In this document: positions 16,081 through 24,953 of the stretch, piece by piece
Position numbering within the stretch: the stretch's first letter is position 1
Layout of the letters: each line of letters starts with the position of its first letter
NCBI GenBank assembly: GCA_045649685.1
Contig: JAZRQJ010000013.1
Coordinates: 1 to 41,096 of the forward strand
From: RUG12519 sp045649685
Lineage (GTDB): Bacteria; Bacillota; Clostridia; Oscillospirales; Ruminococcaceae
Reading direction: 5' to 3'
DNA: 41,096 nucleotides
Notes under the pieces: model-generated
Databases searched by the model: none
What the model saw: only the letters and a program-made list of their open reading frames with translations
Told to the model about the DNA's origin: nothing
Made by a program: the position numbers and the translations under genes

Positions 16081-17886
16081 TTGAACAATAAAAAATTTAT
16101 TAGAAATTTTTGCATAATTGCACATATAGATCACGGAAAATCTACGTTGGCAGATAGAATTTTGGAAATGACAGACACTGTTGCCAAAAGAGATATGGAA
16201 GAGCAACTGCTGGATAATATGGATATAGAGCGTGAACGTGGAATAACAATTAAGGCTAGAGCAGTTAAATTGGTATATCACGCTAAAGATGGGAATGACT
16301 ATGAGTTTAATTTAATAGACACTCCTGGGCATGTTGACTTTAACTATGAAGTTTCAAGGTCACTTGCGGCTTGTGAGGGAGCATTGCTTGTTGTTGATGC
16401 ATCTCAGGGAATAGAGGCGCAGACGCTAGCAAACACATATCTTGCAATTGAGCATGATTTGGAAGTTATTCCTGTAATTAACAAGATAGATCTCCCTTCT
16501 GCAGATCCACAAAGAACAATTCAGGAAATAGAAGATGTTATTGGAATTCCTGCTGAGGATGCTCCACTTATTTCTGCAAAAACGGGACTGGGAATTGAGA
16601 GTGTTTTGGAAAAAATTGTTTCAGATATTCCGTCTCCAGTTGGTGCTGATGAAGAGCCGTTGCAGGCGTTAATTTTTGACTCTAATTATGATGCATATAA
16701 AGGGGTAATAGTATATATTAGGGTTAAACAAGGGAAAATTAAACCTGGAGATAATATACGAATGATGGCAACTGGAGCTGAGTTTACTGTTATTCAAACA
16801 GGATATATGGGAGCAACGGAGCTTGTCCCTAGCTCTGGACTTTGTGCTGGAGATGTTGGTTTTGTAACAGCTTCAATTAAAAATATTGGAGACACAAAAG
16901 TTGGAGATACAATAACGCTTGTAGAAAATCCTGCTAGCGAACCTTTGCCTGGATATAGACAAGTTAATCCGATGGTGTTTTCTGGAATATATCCTACGGA
17001 TGGAGCTAGATATGGTGATTTGAGGGAAGCACTTGAAAAATTGCAACTTAATGATGCTTCTTTAACTTTTGAGGCTGAAACATCAACTGCACTTGGATTT
17101 GGATTTAGATGTGGATTTTTAGGACTACTTCACATGGAAATAATTCAGGAAAGAATTGAAAGAGAATATAATATAGATATTATAACGACTGCGCCATCGG
17201 TTATTTATAGGATAACTATGACCGACGGAACAGTTAATATGATTGATAATCCAACCAATTATCCTAAAAATGATAAGATAGCTAAGTCGGAAGAACCAAT
17301 AGTTGCTGCAACCATTTTAACTCCAACTGAGTTTGTTGGAAATATTATGGAGCTTTGTCAGGAACGTCGTGGCGTTTTTAAAGACATGAAATATATTGAG
17401 CAAACAAGGGTTGAATTGAGCTATGTTTTGCCACTGGGAGAAATAATTTATGATTTCTTTGACGTTTTAAAATCTAGGACTAAGGGATATGCATCTTTGG
17501 ATTATGAGATGAAGGGATATTCTGAAGCTAAGCTTGTAAAATTGGATATAATGCTTAGTGGAGAGGTTGTTGATGCACTTTCTTTTATTGTTCATGCAGA
17601 TAATGCTTATTCCAGAGGAAGAAAAATAGCGGCAAAATTAAAGGATAATATTCCTCGTCAGTTATTTGAAGTTCCAATTCAAGCGGCAATTGGTGGAAAA
17701 ATTATCGCTAGAGAAACTGTTAGAGCTATGAGAAAAGATGTTCTAGCTAAATGTTATGGTGGAGATATATCGAGAAAGAAAAAATTGCTTGAAAAACAAA
17801 AAGAAGGTAAAAAAAGAATGAGACAGCTCGGATCTGTTGAAGTGCCTCAAGAAGCCTTTATGGCCGTTTTGAAATTGGACGAATGA
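16081..17886 (+). CDS. lepA: Elongation factor 4 (ribosome back-translocating GTPase)
   Basis: LepA/EF4 is a ribosome-associated GTPase affecting initiation and elongation under stress. The start is TTG 16081, set by GGAGG (16067-16071) nine bases upstream; the protein then begins NNKKFIRNFCIIAHIDHGKS, where family members begin, giving 601 residues (family usual about 600). The P-loop AHIDHGKST, the switch motifs (RGITIKA, DTPGHVDF) and NKIDLP are intact, and the C-terminal domain characteristic of EF4 ends QLGSVEVPQEAFMAVLKL. It overlaps hemW by four bases (ATGA), a translational-coupling arrangement common in Firmicutes. Confidence 0.97.
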   Translation: MNNKKFIRNFCIIAHIDHGKSTLADRILEMTDTVAKRDMEEQLLDNMDIERERGITIKARAVKLVYHAKDGNDYEFNLIDTPGHVDFNYEVSRSLAACEGALLVVDASQGIEAQTLANTYLAIEHDLEVIPVINKIDLPSADPQRTIQEIEDVIGIPAEDAPLISAKTGLGIESVLEKIVSDIPSPVGADEEPLQALIFDSNYDAYKGVIVYIRVKQGKIKPGDNIRMMATGAEFTVIQTGYMGATELVPSSGLCAGDVGFVTASIKNIGDTKVGDTITLVENPASEPLPGYRQVNPMVFSGIYPTDGARYGDLREALEKLQLNDASLTFEAETSTALGFGFRCGFLGLLHMEIIQERIEREYNIDIITTAPSVIYRITMTDGTVNMIDNPTNYPKNDKIAKSEEPIVAATILTPTEFVGNIMELCQERRGVFKDMKYIEQTRVELSYVLPLGEIIYDFFDVLKSRTKGYASLDYEMKGYSEAKLVKLDIMLSGEVVDALSFIVHADNAYSRGRKIAAKLKDNIPRQLFEVPIQAAIGGKIIARETVRAMRKDVLAKCYGGDISRKKKLLEKQKEGKKRMRQLGSVEVPQEAFMAVLKLDE

Positions 17887-18968
17887 TTGGATTATATGTT
17901 CATATCCCTTTTTGCGATTCTAAGTGTCCTTACTGTGACTTTTATTCTATAAAGGCAAAAACGGATAAAAAAGAAAAATATGTTCAAGCAGTTTTGAAAG
18001 AAATGAAGATGCGTTGTGGAAAAAAAATTGCAAACACGCTTTATTTTGGAGGAGGAACCCCAACTTTATTAGAACCTAGTCAACTAGGAAAAATCGTAAA
18101 ATGTGCGATAGAAACTTATGGACTTAGCTATGATAACGAAATAACAGTTGAATCGAATCCAAACACGCTTACAGATAAGAAACTTTTTGACTTGAAAAAG
18201 GTTGGAATAAATAGATTATCTATTGGGGTTCAATCTGGAAGAGAAGCTGAACTTAAAGCTTTGGGGAGAAAGCATAGTTTAGATCAGGTTGAGAGAATTA
18301 TTAAGAGTGCGAAGCGTGAGGGTTTTGACAATATATCTGTAGATATGATCATTGGAGCACCGGGACAAACAATTGAAACTATATTTGAAACATTAGATTT
18401 TGTTGAATCGTTAGATGTTCAGCATTGTTCGTTTTATCAACTTAAGATAGAACCTAAAACACCCTTTGGATTAAATAGACCCAATAATATTGCTAGTGAG
18501 GACGAGATTGCAGAGATTTATTTAACTGTTGTTAGGCAGCTTAAAAAAATTGGATTTTATCAATATGAAATTTCAAATTTTGCTAAAAATTCCAAAGAGA
18601 GCGTCCATAATTTAAAATATTGGAATCAAGAAGAATATATTGGTTTTGGACCTGGGGCACATTCTTTTGTTAATGGGATTAGATATTTTCATGACAGAAA
18701 TATAGATGGGTATATTGATGATGTTATGCAAGTTGAGAAGGAAAAAGTTTTAGATGCTAATTTTGAATGGATTATGCTGCGCTCAAGATTGACAAAAGGG
18801 GTTAGTGTTTTTGAATTGGAAAAAAGAGGTTTTTGGAACGACGAGTTGAAATTAAAAATTAAAACATTAGAAGGCGCTAAATATATTGAGAGGAAAGATG
18901 ATAGAATAGCTCTAACGCCGGCTGGAATGATGGTTCAGAACGCAATTTTGTTAAACTTATTTAGATAA
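17883..18968 (+). CDS. hemW: HemW-type radical SAM protein (heme chaperone; coproporphyrinogen oxidase-like)
   Basis: 361 residues starting at ATG 17883, which overlaps the lepA stop. The radical SAM cluster motif is CDSKCPYCDFYS near the N-terminus (CxxxCxxC followed by D/F, the HemW context), followed by the GGGTPT and VESNP motifs. HemW proteins bind heme and pass it to apoproteins; they resemble, but are distinct from, oxygen-independent coproporphyrinogen oxidase HemN. The C-terminal HemW domain is present. The lepA-hemW neighbourhood is typical for Firmicutes. No heme biosynthesis genes lie in the window, so the actual use of heme here is open. Confidence 0.92.
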   Translation: MIGLYVHIPFCDSKCPYCDFYSIKAKTDKKEKYVQAVLKEMKMRCGKKIANTLYFGGGTPTLLEPSQLGKIVKCAIETYGLSYDNEITVESNPNTLTDKKLFDLKKVGINRLSIGVQSGREAELKALGRKHSLDQVERIIKSAKREGFDNISVDMIIGAPGQTIETIFETLDFVESLDVQHCSFYQLKIEPKTPFGLNRPNNIASEDEIAEIYLTVVRQLKKIGFYQYEISNFAKNSKESVHNLKYWNQEEYIGFGPGAHSFVNGIRYFHDRNIDGYIDDVMQVEKEKVLDANFEWIMLRSRLTKGVSVFELEKRGFWNDELKLKIKTLEGAKYIERKDDRIALTPAGMMVQNAILLNLFR

Positions 18969-18981
18969 ATATAAATAAAAA

Positions 18982-19031
18982 CAAAAAATGTTTTCAACAC
19001 TTTTGATAATTAGTGTTGAAAACATTTTTTG
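18982..19031. terminator. Bidirectional terminator between hemW and rsmI
   Basis: A perfect 20-bp stem: CAAAAAATGTTTTCAACACT (18982-19001) with its complement at 19012-19031, 10-base loop. T-runs on both strands serve the convergent hemW and rsmI genes. Confidence 0.95.
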
Positions 19032-19038
19032 TTGATTA

Positions 19039-19881
19039 TTATTTTTCTAATATCAGTAAGCTGTATATTTCATTTTTTTTGTGATTTGTTATTTTGGCTG
19101 CCTGCTTTGCCGCATCAACTGGCTTAAAACCTTCCTTAACTAGGTTTTTAGCAAAATCTACAGCTTCAGTTAATGTTGAAGAATTGTCTAAAATGTTTGT
19201 TGCTTTTGCTCCATCAACTATTAAAACATATTCTCCTTTTGGTGATTTTCCTGTTTCGTTAAAAAAGTTTAAAGCACCTGATATGGTTGTTCTTTGAAAA
19301 TTTTCGTGAATTTTTGTTAGCTCTTTAGCAAGAGTAATTTTTCTATCGCCTAGATGTTTAAGAAGATCTTTAAGTGTTGAAATTAGTTTATGGGGTGCTT
19401 CGTAGAATATTAGAGTTAAAGGCAAATTTTTTATTTCTAGAAGAGTGTCGAGTCTGCTTTTACGGTTTGTTGATAAAAAACCATAAAAGGCAAATCTCGA
19501 TGTATTTAAACCGCTTAAACAAAGGGCAGAAATTGCAGCGGTTGGACCAGGAACAATTTTAATGTCTATGTTTTTTTCAATACACATATCGATTAACTTT
19601 TCTCCTGGATCAGAAATGCATGGCATTCCTGCGTCTGAAACAATAGCAGCGTTTTCGCCATCTAAAAGTTTAGATATGATTTGGTTTGTTCGCTGAGATT
19701 TACTATGTTCGTGGTAGCTTATTAATGGCTTTTTAATATTAAATTTATTTAGGAGTTTGATTGTAACTCTGGTGTCTTCTGCAGCAATAAAATCTACACT
19801 ATTCAAAGTATCTATTGCTCTTTGAGAAAAATCTCCTAAATTTCCAATAGGAGTTCCAACAACATATAAAATACCGCTCAA
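19039..19881 (-). CDS. rsmI: 16S rRNA (cytidine1402-2'-O)-methyltransferase
   Basis: RsmI methylates the ribose of C1402 in the decoding centre of 16S rRNA using SAM. 280 residues, the normal length. The tetrapyrrole-methylase-like fold is shown by YVVGTPIGNLGD at the N-terminus, AAEDTR, ISYHEHS, SDAGMPCISDPG and the VPGPTAA motif. The start at 19881 overlaps the upstream tRNA1(Val) methyltransferase gene by four bases, so the two are translated together. This pairing of a YabB-like methyltransferase and RsmI is common in Firmicutes; the GIY-YIG gene often found between them is absent here. Confidence 0.96.
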   Translation of the reverse strand: MSGILYVVGTPIGNLGDFSQRAIDTLNSVDFIAAEDTRVTIKLLNKFNIKKPLISYHEHSKSQRTNQIISKLLDGENAAIVSDAGMPCISDPGEKLIDMCIEKNIDIKIVPGPTAAISALCLSGLNTSRFAFYGFLSTNRKSRLDTLLEIKNLPLTLIFYEAPHKLISTLKDLLKHLGDRKITLAKELTKIHENFQRTTISGALNFFNETGKSPKGEYVLIVDGAKATNILDNSSTLTEAVDFAKNLVKEGFKPVDAAKQAAKITNHKKNEIYSLLILEK

Positions 19882-20609
19882 AATTTACCTCCCCATCCAT
19901 ATATTTTTTTTAGTTCTTCTGTGAATTCGCCATTTTTTTCATAGGCTTCTAGTAAAGGCAAAACCTTTAAAAACGGCTTAGATCCCTTTTTCCCTTCAAT
20001 CAAAAACATCCATGGAGAAGTGTTTTTATCTTTTGCACAAAAACGAATAGCCTTTGGCTCAATGTTAAATTTTCTCATGGCAACAATTGTGTCTGCTAAT
20101 CGTTCTGCTCTTTGACACAAACATAACCTTCCAGAAAATTTTAAAAGTTTCTTTGCCGCAAAACATACATCTTCAATAGTGCAGGCAGTTTCGTGGCGAG
20201 CTATTTTGTCGCTATTGCTTTTACTCATTGCTCCACTACCCAAAGATTTATATGGGGGATTACACACAACAACGTCAAAAGAATCTAATGGTAGGTTAGA
20301 AATGTTTTTTATGTCTGCCTGCTTAACAATTATTTTATCTTGTAGGTTGGAGCGAATTACAGATTGTTTTGCAAGCTCAACGGCAGATTGTTGAATGTCT
20401 ATGGCATAAATTTGTTTGGGATTAAAATCACGATGTAGCAAAACAGGAATTATTCCGCATCCTGTTCCCAAATCACAAACCATATCTTTGTTTCTTGGAG
20501 CAGAAAAATTTGAAACCAAAAAAGAATCGGTTCCAAATTTATGATCTGGGGACGTGCACACATAAAGGTCCTGTCCAACTGTTTCAAATTTTAAGTTATT
20601 ATTATTCAT
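19878..20609 (-). CDS. tRNA1(Val) (adenine37-N6)-methyltransferase-like protein
   Basis: 243 residues. The SAM-binding region DLGTGCGIIPVLL and the NPPYK motif (in VVCNPPYKSLGSG) mark an adenine-N6 methyltransferase of the YfiC/YabB (TrmN6) type; this subfamily modifies A37 of tRNA1(Val) in E. coli, and the Firmicute version is assigned by similarity. The ribosome site is weak, but the start lies 12 bases after the typA stop and fits the family N-terminus (FGTDSFLLS-like). It is coupled to rsmI by a four-base overlap and probably transcribed with typA. Confidence 0.88.
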   Translation of the reverse strand: MNNNNLKFETVGQDLYVCTSPDHKFGTDSFLVSNFSAPRNKDMVCDLGTGCGIIPVLLHRDFNPKQIYAIDIQQSAVELAKQSVIRSNLQDKIIVKQADIKNISNLPLDSFDVVVCNPPYKSLGSGAMSKSNSDKIARHETACTIEDVCFAAKKLLKFSGRLCLCQRAERLADTIVAMRKFNIEPKAIRFCAKDKNTSPWMFLIEGKKGSKPFLKVLPLLEAYEKNGEFTEELKKIYGWGGKF

Positions 20610-20621
20610 ATATATTACTCG

Positions 20622-22442
20622 TTATCTGTTTTTTGAGTTTTTCTTTGCACGAACTTGGTTTGATAGAATGACTTTTCTAATTCTTAATGATTCTGGAGTT
20701 ACTTCCAACAATTCATCTGGCGCCAAAAATTCTAGAGACTCTTCTAAGCTTAATTTGCGTGGAGGAACAAGTCTTAGAGCATCATCTGAACCAGAAGCTC
20801 TCATGTTAGTTACATGCTTTTTCTTACATACGTTAACAACCAAGTCTTCTTGCTTTGGAGAACAACCAACAACCATTCCCTCATAAACTGGAGTTCCCGG
20901 AGAAATAAATAACGATCCACGTTCTTGAGCATTATATAATCCATATGTTACGGCCTCACCAGTTTCAAAAGATACAAGAGAACCTGTAGGACGTTTAGGA
21001 ATGTCTCCCTTGAAAGGTTGATATGAATCAAACACAGAGTTCATAATACCTTCACCCTTAGTGTCTGTTAAAAATTCGTTTCTATATCCAAATAGACCAC
21101 GAGATGGAATTAAAAACTCAATTCTCATTCTGTTGCCGTGTGGACTCATTTCTAACATTTCAGCTTTTCTAAGTCCCATTTTTTCCATAACAGATCCCAA
21201 AAATTCTTCTGGAACATCTATAGATAAACGTTCAATAGGTTCATGTTTAACGCCATTTATTTCTTTGAATAGAACACGTGGAGTAGAAACTCCAAGTTCA
21301 AAGCCTTCACGTCTCATAGTTTCTATTAATATAGACAAATGCATTTCTCCGCGTCCGCACACATTAAATTTTTCACTAGAATCTGTGTCGGAAACTTTTA
21401 ATGAAACGTCTTTTAGAAGTTCTTTTTCTAGTCTTTCACGAATTTGACGAGAAGTTACAAATTTTCCCTCTCTGCCAGCAAAAGGACTATCGTTAACTGA
21501 GAAAGTCATTTCAACCGTTGGTTCGCTTATTTTAACGAATGGCAACGGATCAATCTCGCCAAACTCGCAAAGAGTATCTCCTATTGTGATTTTTTCTATT
21601 CCGGATATACAAACAATATCACCAACAGTTGCCTTATCTACAGCTATTCTATCAAAAGCACCAATTTCATATAGGTTAACAACTTTTCCTTTATATGGAT
21701 CAGTGCTGTTAGTATATTCACAAACAGTTACTTCCTGACCTTGGCGAATTGTTCCGCGTTCTACTTTTCCAATAGCTATCCTACCAACATATTCGTTGTA
21801 GTCTATGGAAGAAACTAAAACTTGAGTTGATTTGGTTTCGTCACCAGAAGGAGGATTGATATGATCTAAAATTGTGTTAAACAGAGGAATTAAATCTTTA
21901 CCTTCTTCATCTGGAGATAGAGAGCATGTGCCGTGTCTACCAGAGCAGAAAAGAAAAGGACTTTCTAACTGTTCTTCACTAGCATCTAAATCTAATAATA
22001 GTTCTAAAACTTCATCTGGAATTTCGTCCAAACGTGCATCAGGCTTGTCTATTTTATTTACAACAACTATAATTTTTAAGCCCAAATCCAATGCTTTTTG
22101 AGTAACAAATCTAGTTTGAGGCATAGGACCTTCAGCTGCGTCTACCAACAAAATTACGCCGTCAACCATTTTTAGAACACGCTCAACTTCTCCACCAAAG
22201 TCAGCATGTCCAGGAGTATCTATTATGTTAATTTTAGTGTCTCCGAATTGAATTGCTGTGTTTTTAGAAAGGATTGTTATTCCTCTTTCACGCTCAAGGG
22301 CATTAGAATCCATAACTCTTTCTTCAACAACTTGATTTTCACGATATGCACCAGCTTGTTTTAACATCTGATCAACTAAAGTTGTCTTACCATGGTCAAC
22401 ATGGGCAACAATAGCTATATTTCTAAGGTCATTTCTAATCAT
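20622..22442 (-). CDS. typA: Translational GTPase TypA/BipA
   Basis: TypA/BipA is a ribosome-binding GTPase needed for 50S assembly and stress growth. An in-frame extension reaches 22484, but the ATG ending at 22442 has AAAGGAG just upstream and begins MIRNDLRNIAIVAHVDHGKT, as the family does, giving 606 residues. The P-loop AHVDHGKTT, the switch II motif DTPGHADF, NKIDKPDAR and the TypA C-terminal region are intact. It stands after a Cof-type phosphatase (84-base gap) and before the tRNA1(Val) methyltransferase (12-base gap), probably in one minus-strand operon. Confidence 0.97.
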   Translation of the reverse strand: MIRNDLRNIAIVAHVDHGKTTLVDQMLKQAGAYRENQVVEERVMDSNALERERGITILSKNTAIQFGDTKINIIDTPGHADFGGEVERVLKMVDGVILLVDAAEGPMPQTRFVTQKALDLGLKIIVVVNKIDKPDARLDEIPDEVLELLLDLDASEEQLESPFLFCSGRHGTCSLSPDEEGKDLIPLFNTILDHINPPSGDETKSTQVLVSSIDYNEYVGRIAIGKVERGTIRQGQEVTVCEYTNSTDPYKGKVVNLYEIGAFDRIAVDKATVGDIVCISGIEKITIGDTLCEFGEIDPLPFVKISEPTVEMTFSVNDSPFAGREGKFVTSRQIRERLEKELLKDVSLKVSDTDSSEKFNVCGRGEMHLSILIETMRREGFELGVSTPRVLFKEINGVKHEPIERLSIDVPEEFLGSVMEKMGLRKAEMLEMSPHGNRMRIEFLIPSRGLFGYRNEFLTDTKGEGIMNSVFDSYQPFKGDIPKRPTGSLVSFETGEAVTYGLYNAQERGSLFISPGTPVYEGMVVGCSPKQEDLVVNVCKKKHVTNMRASGSDDALRLVPPRKLSLEESLEFLAPDELLEVTPESLRIRKVILSNQVRAKKNSKNR

Positions 22443-22526
22443 AATTTTTCTCCTTTGCCAATTATATCTAAATGTATAACTCAATATAGTTTATACATAG
22501 AATTATATTTATATTTATATTTAATT

Positions 22527-23333
22527 TTAAAACTTTAAGTCAAACCATTCAATTAAAGTTTTAGCAACACCCTCCTGATCATTTGATGGACAAATTTTAT
22601 AGGCGACTTTTTTTAAGTTTTCATGGGCATTTTCAACAGCAAAACTATATTTGCAAGATTGTAATAGAGCAACATCATTAAGATAGTCACCAAATGCCAT
22701 TCTTTGATCAAAATTATAATTATATAAGTCTCCTATCATTTCAACAGACGATCCTTTATTTACGCCTTTATTAATCAAATCAACCCATTCCGGACCCGAT
22801 ATTAAAATTTGAGCATGTTTTTCAAAGTGTTTAAAAATAGGGTATGCATATGTTTCTGAGTTTGCTGTCACATCTAATAAAGCAATTTTAGTAATTTTAT
22901 CGTGTTGCAAACATTGAAGAACATCTGGTAAAAATTGACGCTTATCGAAATATTTGGTAACTTCAGCAACAAATTTAGGGTGAGTATCTTCGACATATGC
23001 AAAATTAACGCCACATAAAACAGGATATACATTAGGAGTTTTGCGGACCAATTCCACAGCAGCTTTTACAAGATTATCGTCGAGTTTGTTTGCAAACAAA
23101 AGTTTTCCTTTATCAAAAACTATTGTTCCATTTTCGGCTAAAAAGCTCACATTTTCATCTAAGTTATGTTGTTTAAAGACATTATATATATTATAATATT
23201 GTCTTCCACTAGCAACTACAAAATGAATGCCCATATTTTTAACGGCTGAAATTGCTCGAATTGAGTTTTGGGTTAATTGTTTTTTGGAATTAAGCAAAGT
23301 ACCGTCCATATCGGTTGCAATCATTTTAATCAT
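22527..23333 (-). CDS. Cof-type HAD-superfamily phosphatase
   Basis: 268 residues from the ATG at 23333, chosen because GGAGG lies just upstream and the protein then opens MIKMIATDMDGTLLNSKK; a longer in-frame extension to 23399 lacks support. Motif I is DMDGTLL, with motif II SGRQ, a Lys of motif III and the GDYLNDVALL motif IV, all standard for Cof/YbiV HAD IIB phosphatases that act on phosphosugars, nucleotides or FMN-type substrates. The exact substrate cannot be told. It follows a clear terminator after ychF, so it likely has its own promoter in the 113 bases between them, though none is obvious. Confidence 0.9.
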   Translation of the reverse strand: MIKMIATDMDGTLLNSKKQLTQNSIRAISAVKNMGIHFVVASGRQYYNIYNVFKQHNLDENVSFLAENGTIVFDKGKLLFANKLDDNLVKAAVELVRKTPNVYPVLCGVNFAYVEDTHPKFVAEVTKYFDKRQFLPDVLQCLQHDKITKIALLDVTANSETYAYPIFKHFEKHAQILISGPEWVDLINKGVNKGSSVEMIGDLYNYNFDQRMAFGDYLNDVALLQSCKYSFAVENAHENLKKVAYKICPSNDQEGVAKTLIEWFDLKF

Positions 23334-23442
23334 TGCCTTAAAACCTCCAAAGTGAAAACAATCGTACATATCATTATAACATATTGTTGAAAAAAACACA
23401 ATGTTTTAAAATGAATATTATTCCAACTAAAAATTTGCTCAT

Positions 23443-23487
23443 AATAAAAGACAAGATGAGGTGTATTATGGCAACATCTTGTCTTTA
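23443..23487 (-). terminator. Rho-independent terminator after ychF
   Basis: AAAGACAAGATG (23447-23458) is a perfect 12-bp complement of CATCTTGTCTTT (23475-23486). Read on the minus strand, the hairpin is followed by TTTTATTAT and lies about 20 bases after the ychF stop. Confidence 0.9.
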
Positions 23488-23506
23488 AATTTTCAGATAA
23501 AGTCGT

Positions 23507-24604
23507 TTATACATTGAATCTAAATAATACAATATCTCCATCTTGCATAACGTAATTTTTTCCTTCTAGTCTAACCAATCCTTTTTCTTTAGCGGCAGCC
23601 ATATCGCCATATTTTATAAAATCATCAAAAGCAATAACTTCTGCTCTAATAAAACCTTTTTCAAAGTCTGTGTGAATTTTTCCAGCTGCCTGTGGAGCTA
23701 GGGTTCCTTTAGAAATTGTCCATGCCCTAACTTCAGGCTCACCAGCTGTTAAATATGATATCAAACCTAGTAGCTCGTAGCTAGTTTTAATTATTCTGTC
23801 TAAACCGGATTCGGATAGACCAAGATCTTCTAAAAATAATTTTTTGTCTTCCAAAGACATATCACTTAATTCTTCTTCAATTTTAGCACATATTGGGAAT
23901 ATTGCTGCATTTTCGGATTTTGCAAAGTCCATCACTTGATTAAAAGCTGTGTGTTTGTCTAGTCCGGATTTATAGTCATCTTCTGATAGATTAGCTGCGT
24001 ATATTATTGGTTTGTTTGATAGTAAACCTAGAGAATCAATTAGTTTTTGATCATCTTCTGATGATGGATCAAATCCTCTGGCACTTTTTCCATCTTCCAA
24101 CCATTTTAATAACTCTTCCAAAACAGAAATCTGACCAAGCAAAGATTTATCTCCCTTAGCTTGTTTTTTTAATTTGTCTATTCTTTTCTGTAAAATTTCA
24201 ATATCTGAAAAGATTAATTCTAGATTTATTGTTTCAATATCTCGAACGGGATCTATAGATCCATCAACATGAACTATATTAGGATCTTCGAAACAACGCA
24301 CTACGTGGATTATAGCGTCAACTTCTCTTATATTTGCTAGAAATTTATTACCAAGGCCTTCTCCTTTTGAAGCACCTTTAACCAATCCAGCTATATCAAC
24401 AAATTCTAGGATAGCTGGAGTAACTTTTTTAGGATGATATATTTCTGATAGTTTATCTAATCTATTATCTGGAACAGAGACAATTCCAACATTGGGCTCA
24501 ATTGTGCAAAAAGGATAGTTTGCAGATTGGGCGCCACCACCTGCAAGAGCATTAAACAAAGTACTCTTTCCAACATTTGGAAGTCCAACCATGCCTAGTT
24601 TCAT
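23507..24604 (-). CDS. ychF: Ribosome-binding ATPase YchF (OLA1 family)
   Basis: 365 residues, the usual length. It opens MKLGMVGLPNVGKSTLFNAL (P-loop) and carries DIAGLVKGASKGEGLGN (switch II), the YAAN motif in place of the G4 NKxD that gives ATP preference in this family, and the C-terminal TGS domain ending ARLEGKNYVMQDGDIVLFRFNV-like (MQDGDIVLFRFNV). YchF binds ribosomes and hydrolyses ATP; it has a role in start selection and oxidative stress response. A ribosome site GGAG lies upstream. It has its own terminator and a promoter at 24666-24694. Confidence 0.97.
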   Translation of the reverse strand: MKLGMVGLPNVGKSTLFNALAGGGAQSANYPFCTIEPNVGIVSVPDNRLDKLSEIYHPKKVTPAILEFVDIAGLVKGASKGEGLGNKFLANIREVDAIIHVVRCFEDPNIVHVDGSIDPVRDIETINLELIFSDIEILQKRIDKLKKQAKGDKSLLGQISVLEELLKWLEDGKSARGFDPSSEDDQKLIDSLGLLSNKPIIYAANLSEDDYKSGLDKHTAFNQVMDFAKSENAAIFPICAKIEEELSDMSLEDKKLFLEDLGLSESGLDRIIKTSYELLGLISYLTAGEPEVRAWTISKGTLAPQAAGKIHTDFEKGFIRAEVIAFDDFIKYGDMAAAKEKGLVRLEGKNYVMQDGDIVLFRFNV

Positions 24605-24665
24605 AATTCAAATCACACTCCAAAACAAAAAATGTTTTAATACATACACGTATATCTACCAAGAC

Positions 24666-24694
24666 ATGATAACATAAATTTATATATGAGTCAA
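24666..24694 (-). promoter_or_regulatory. Promoter for ychF
   Basis: On the minus strand TTGACT (24694-24689), 17-base spacer, TATCAT (24671-24666). Transcription would start about 55 bases before the ychF ATG. Confidence 0.7.
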
Positions 24695-24770
24695 AATGTT
24701 TAATAGTTTGAAATAGGTTAAGATAAGTGTTTGTTTTACTATATAAATAGCAATAATGTTTGAATTTTTA

Positions 24771-24800
24771 TTGACAAATACCATATATTATTGATAAAAT
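24771..24800 (+). promoter_or_regulatory. Promoter for the ROK-family regulator
   Basis: TTGACA (24771-24776), 18-base spacer, TAAAAT (24795-24800). This leaves an untranslated leader of roughly 145 bases. The 349-base divergent gap 24605-24953 holds this and the ychF promoter; nothing else was seen. Confidence 0.6.
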
Positions 24801-24953
24801 TTTTTTAGTTAGTTAAATTATTTAATAATATATCAGGAAAAATATATGTTGCAATTGTGGACATAAGTGATAACTATAGAAAGAATTCGTCATAGGAAAG
24901 ACAATAAAAATATATAAACATTAATTATTATTGAACAAGAGGGGGTTAGTGGA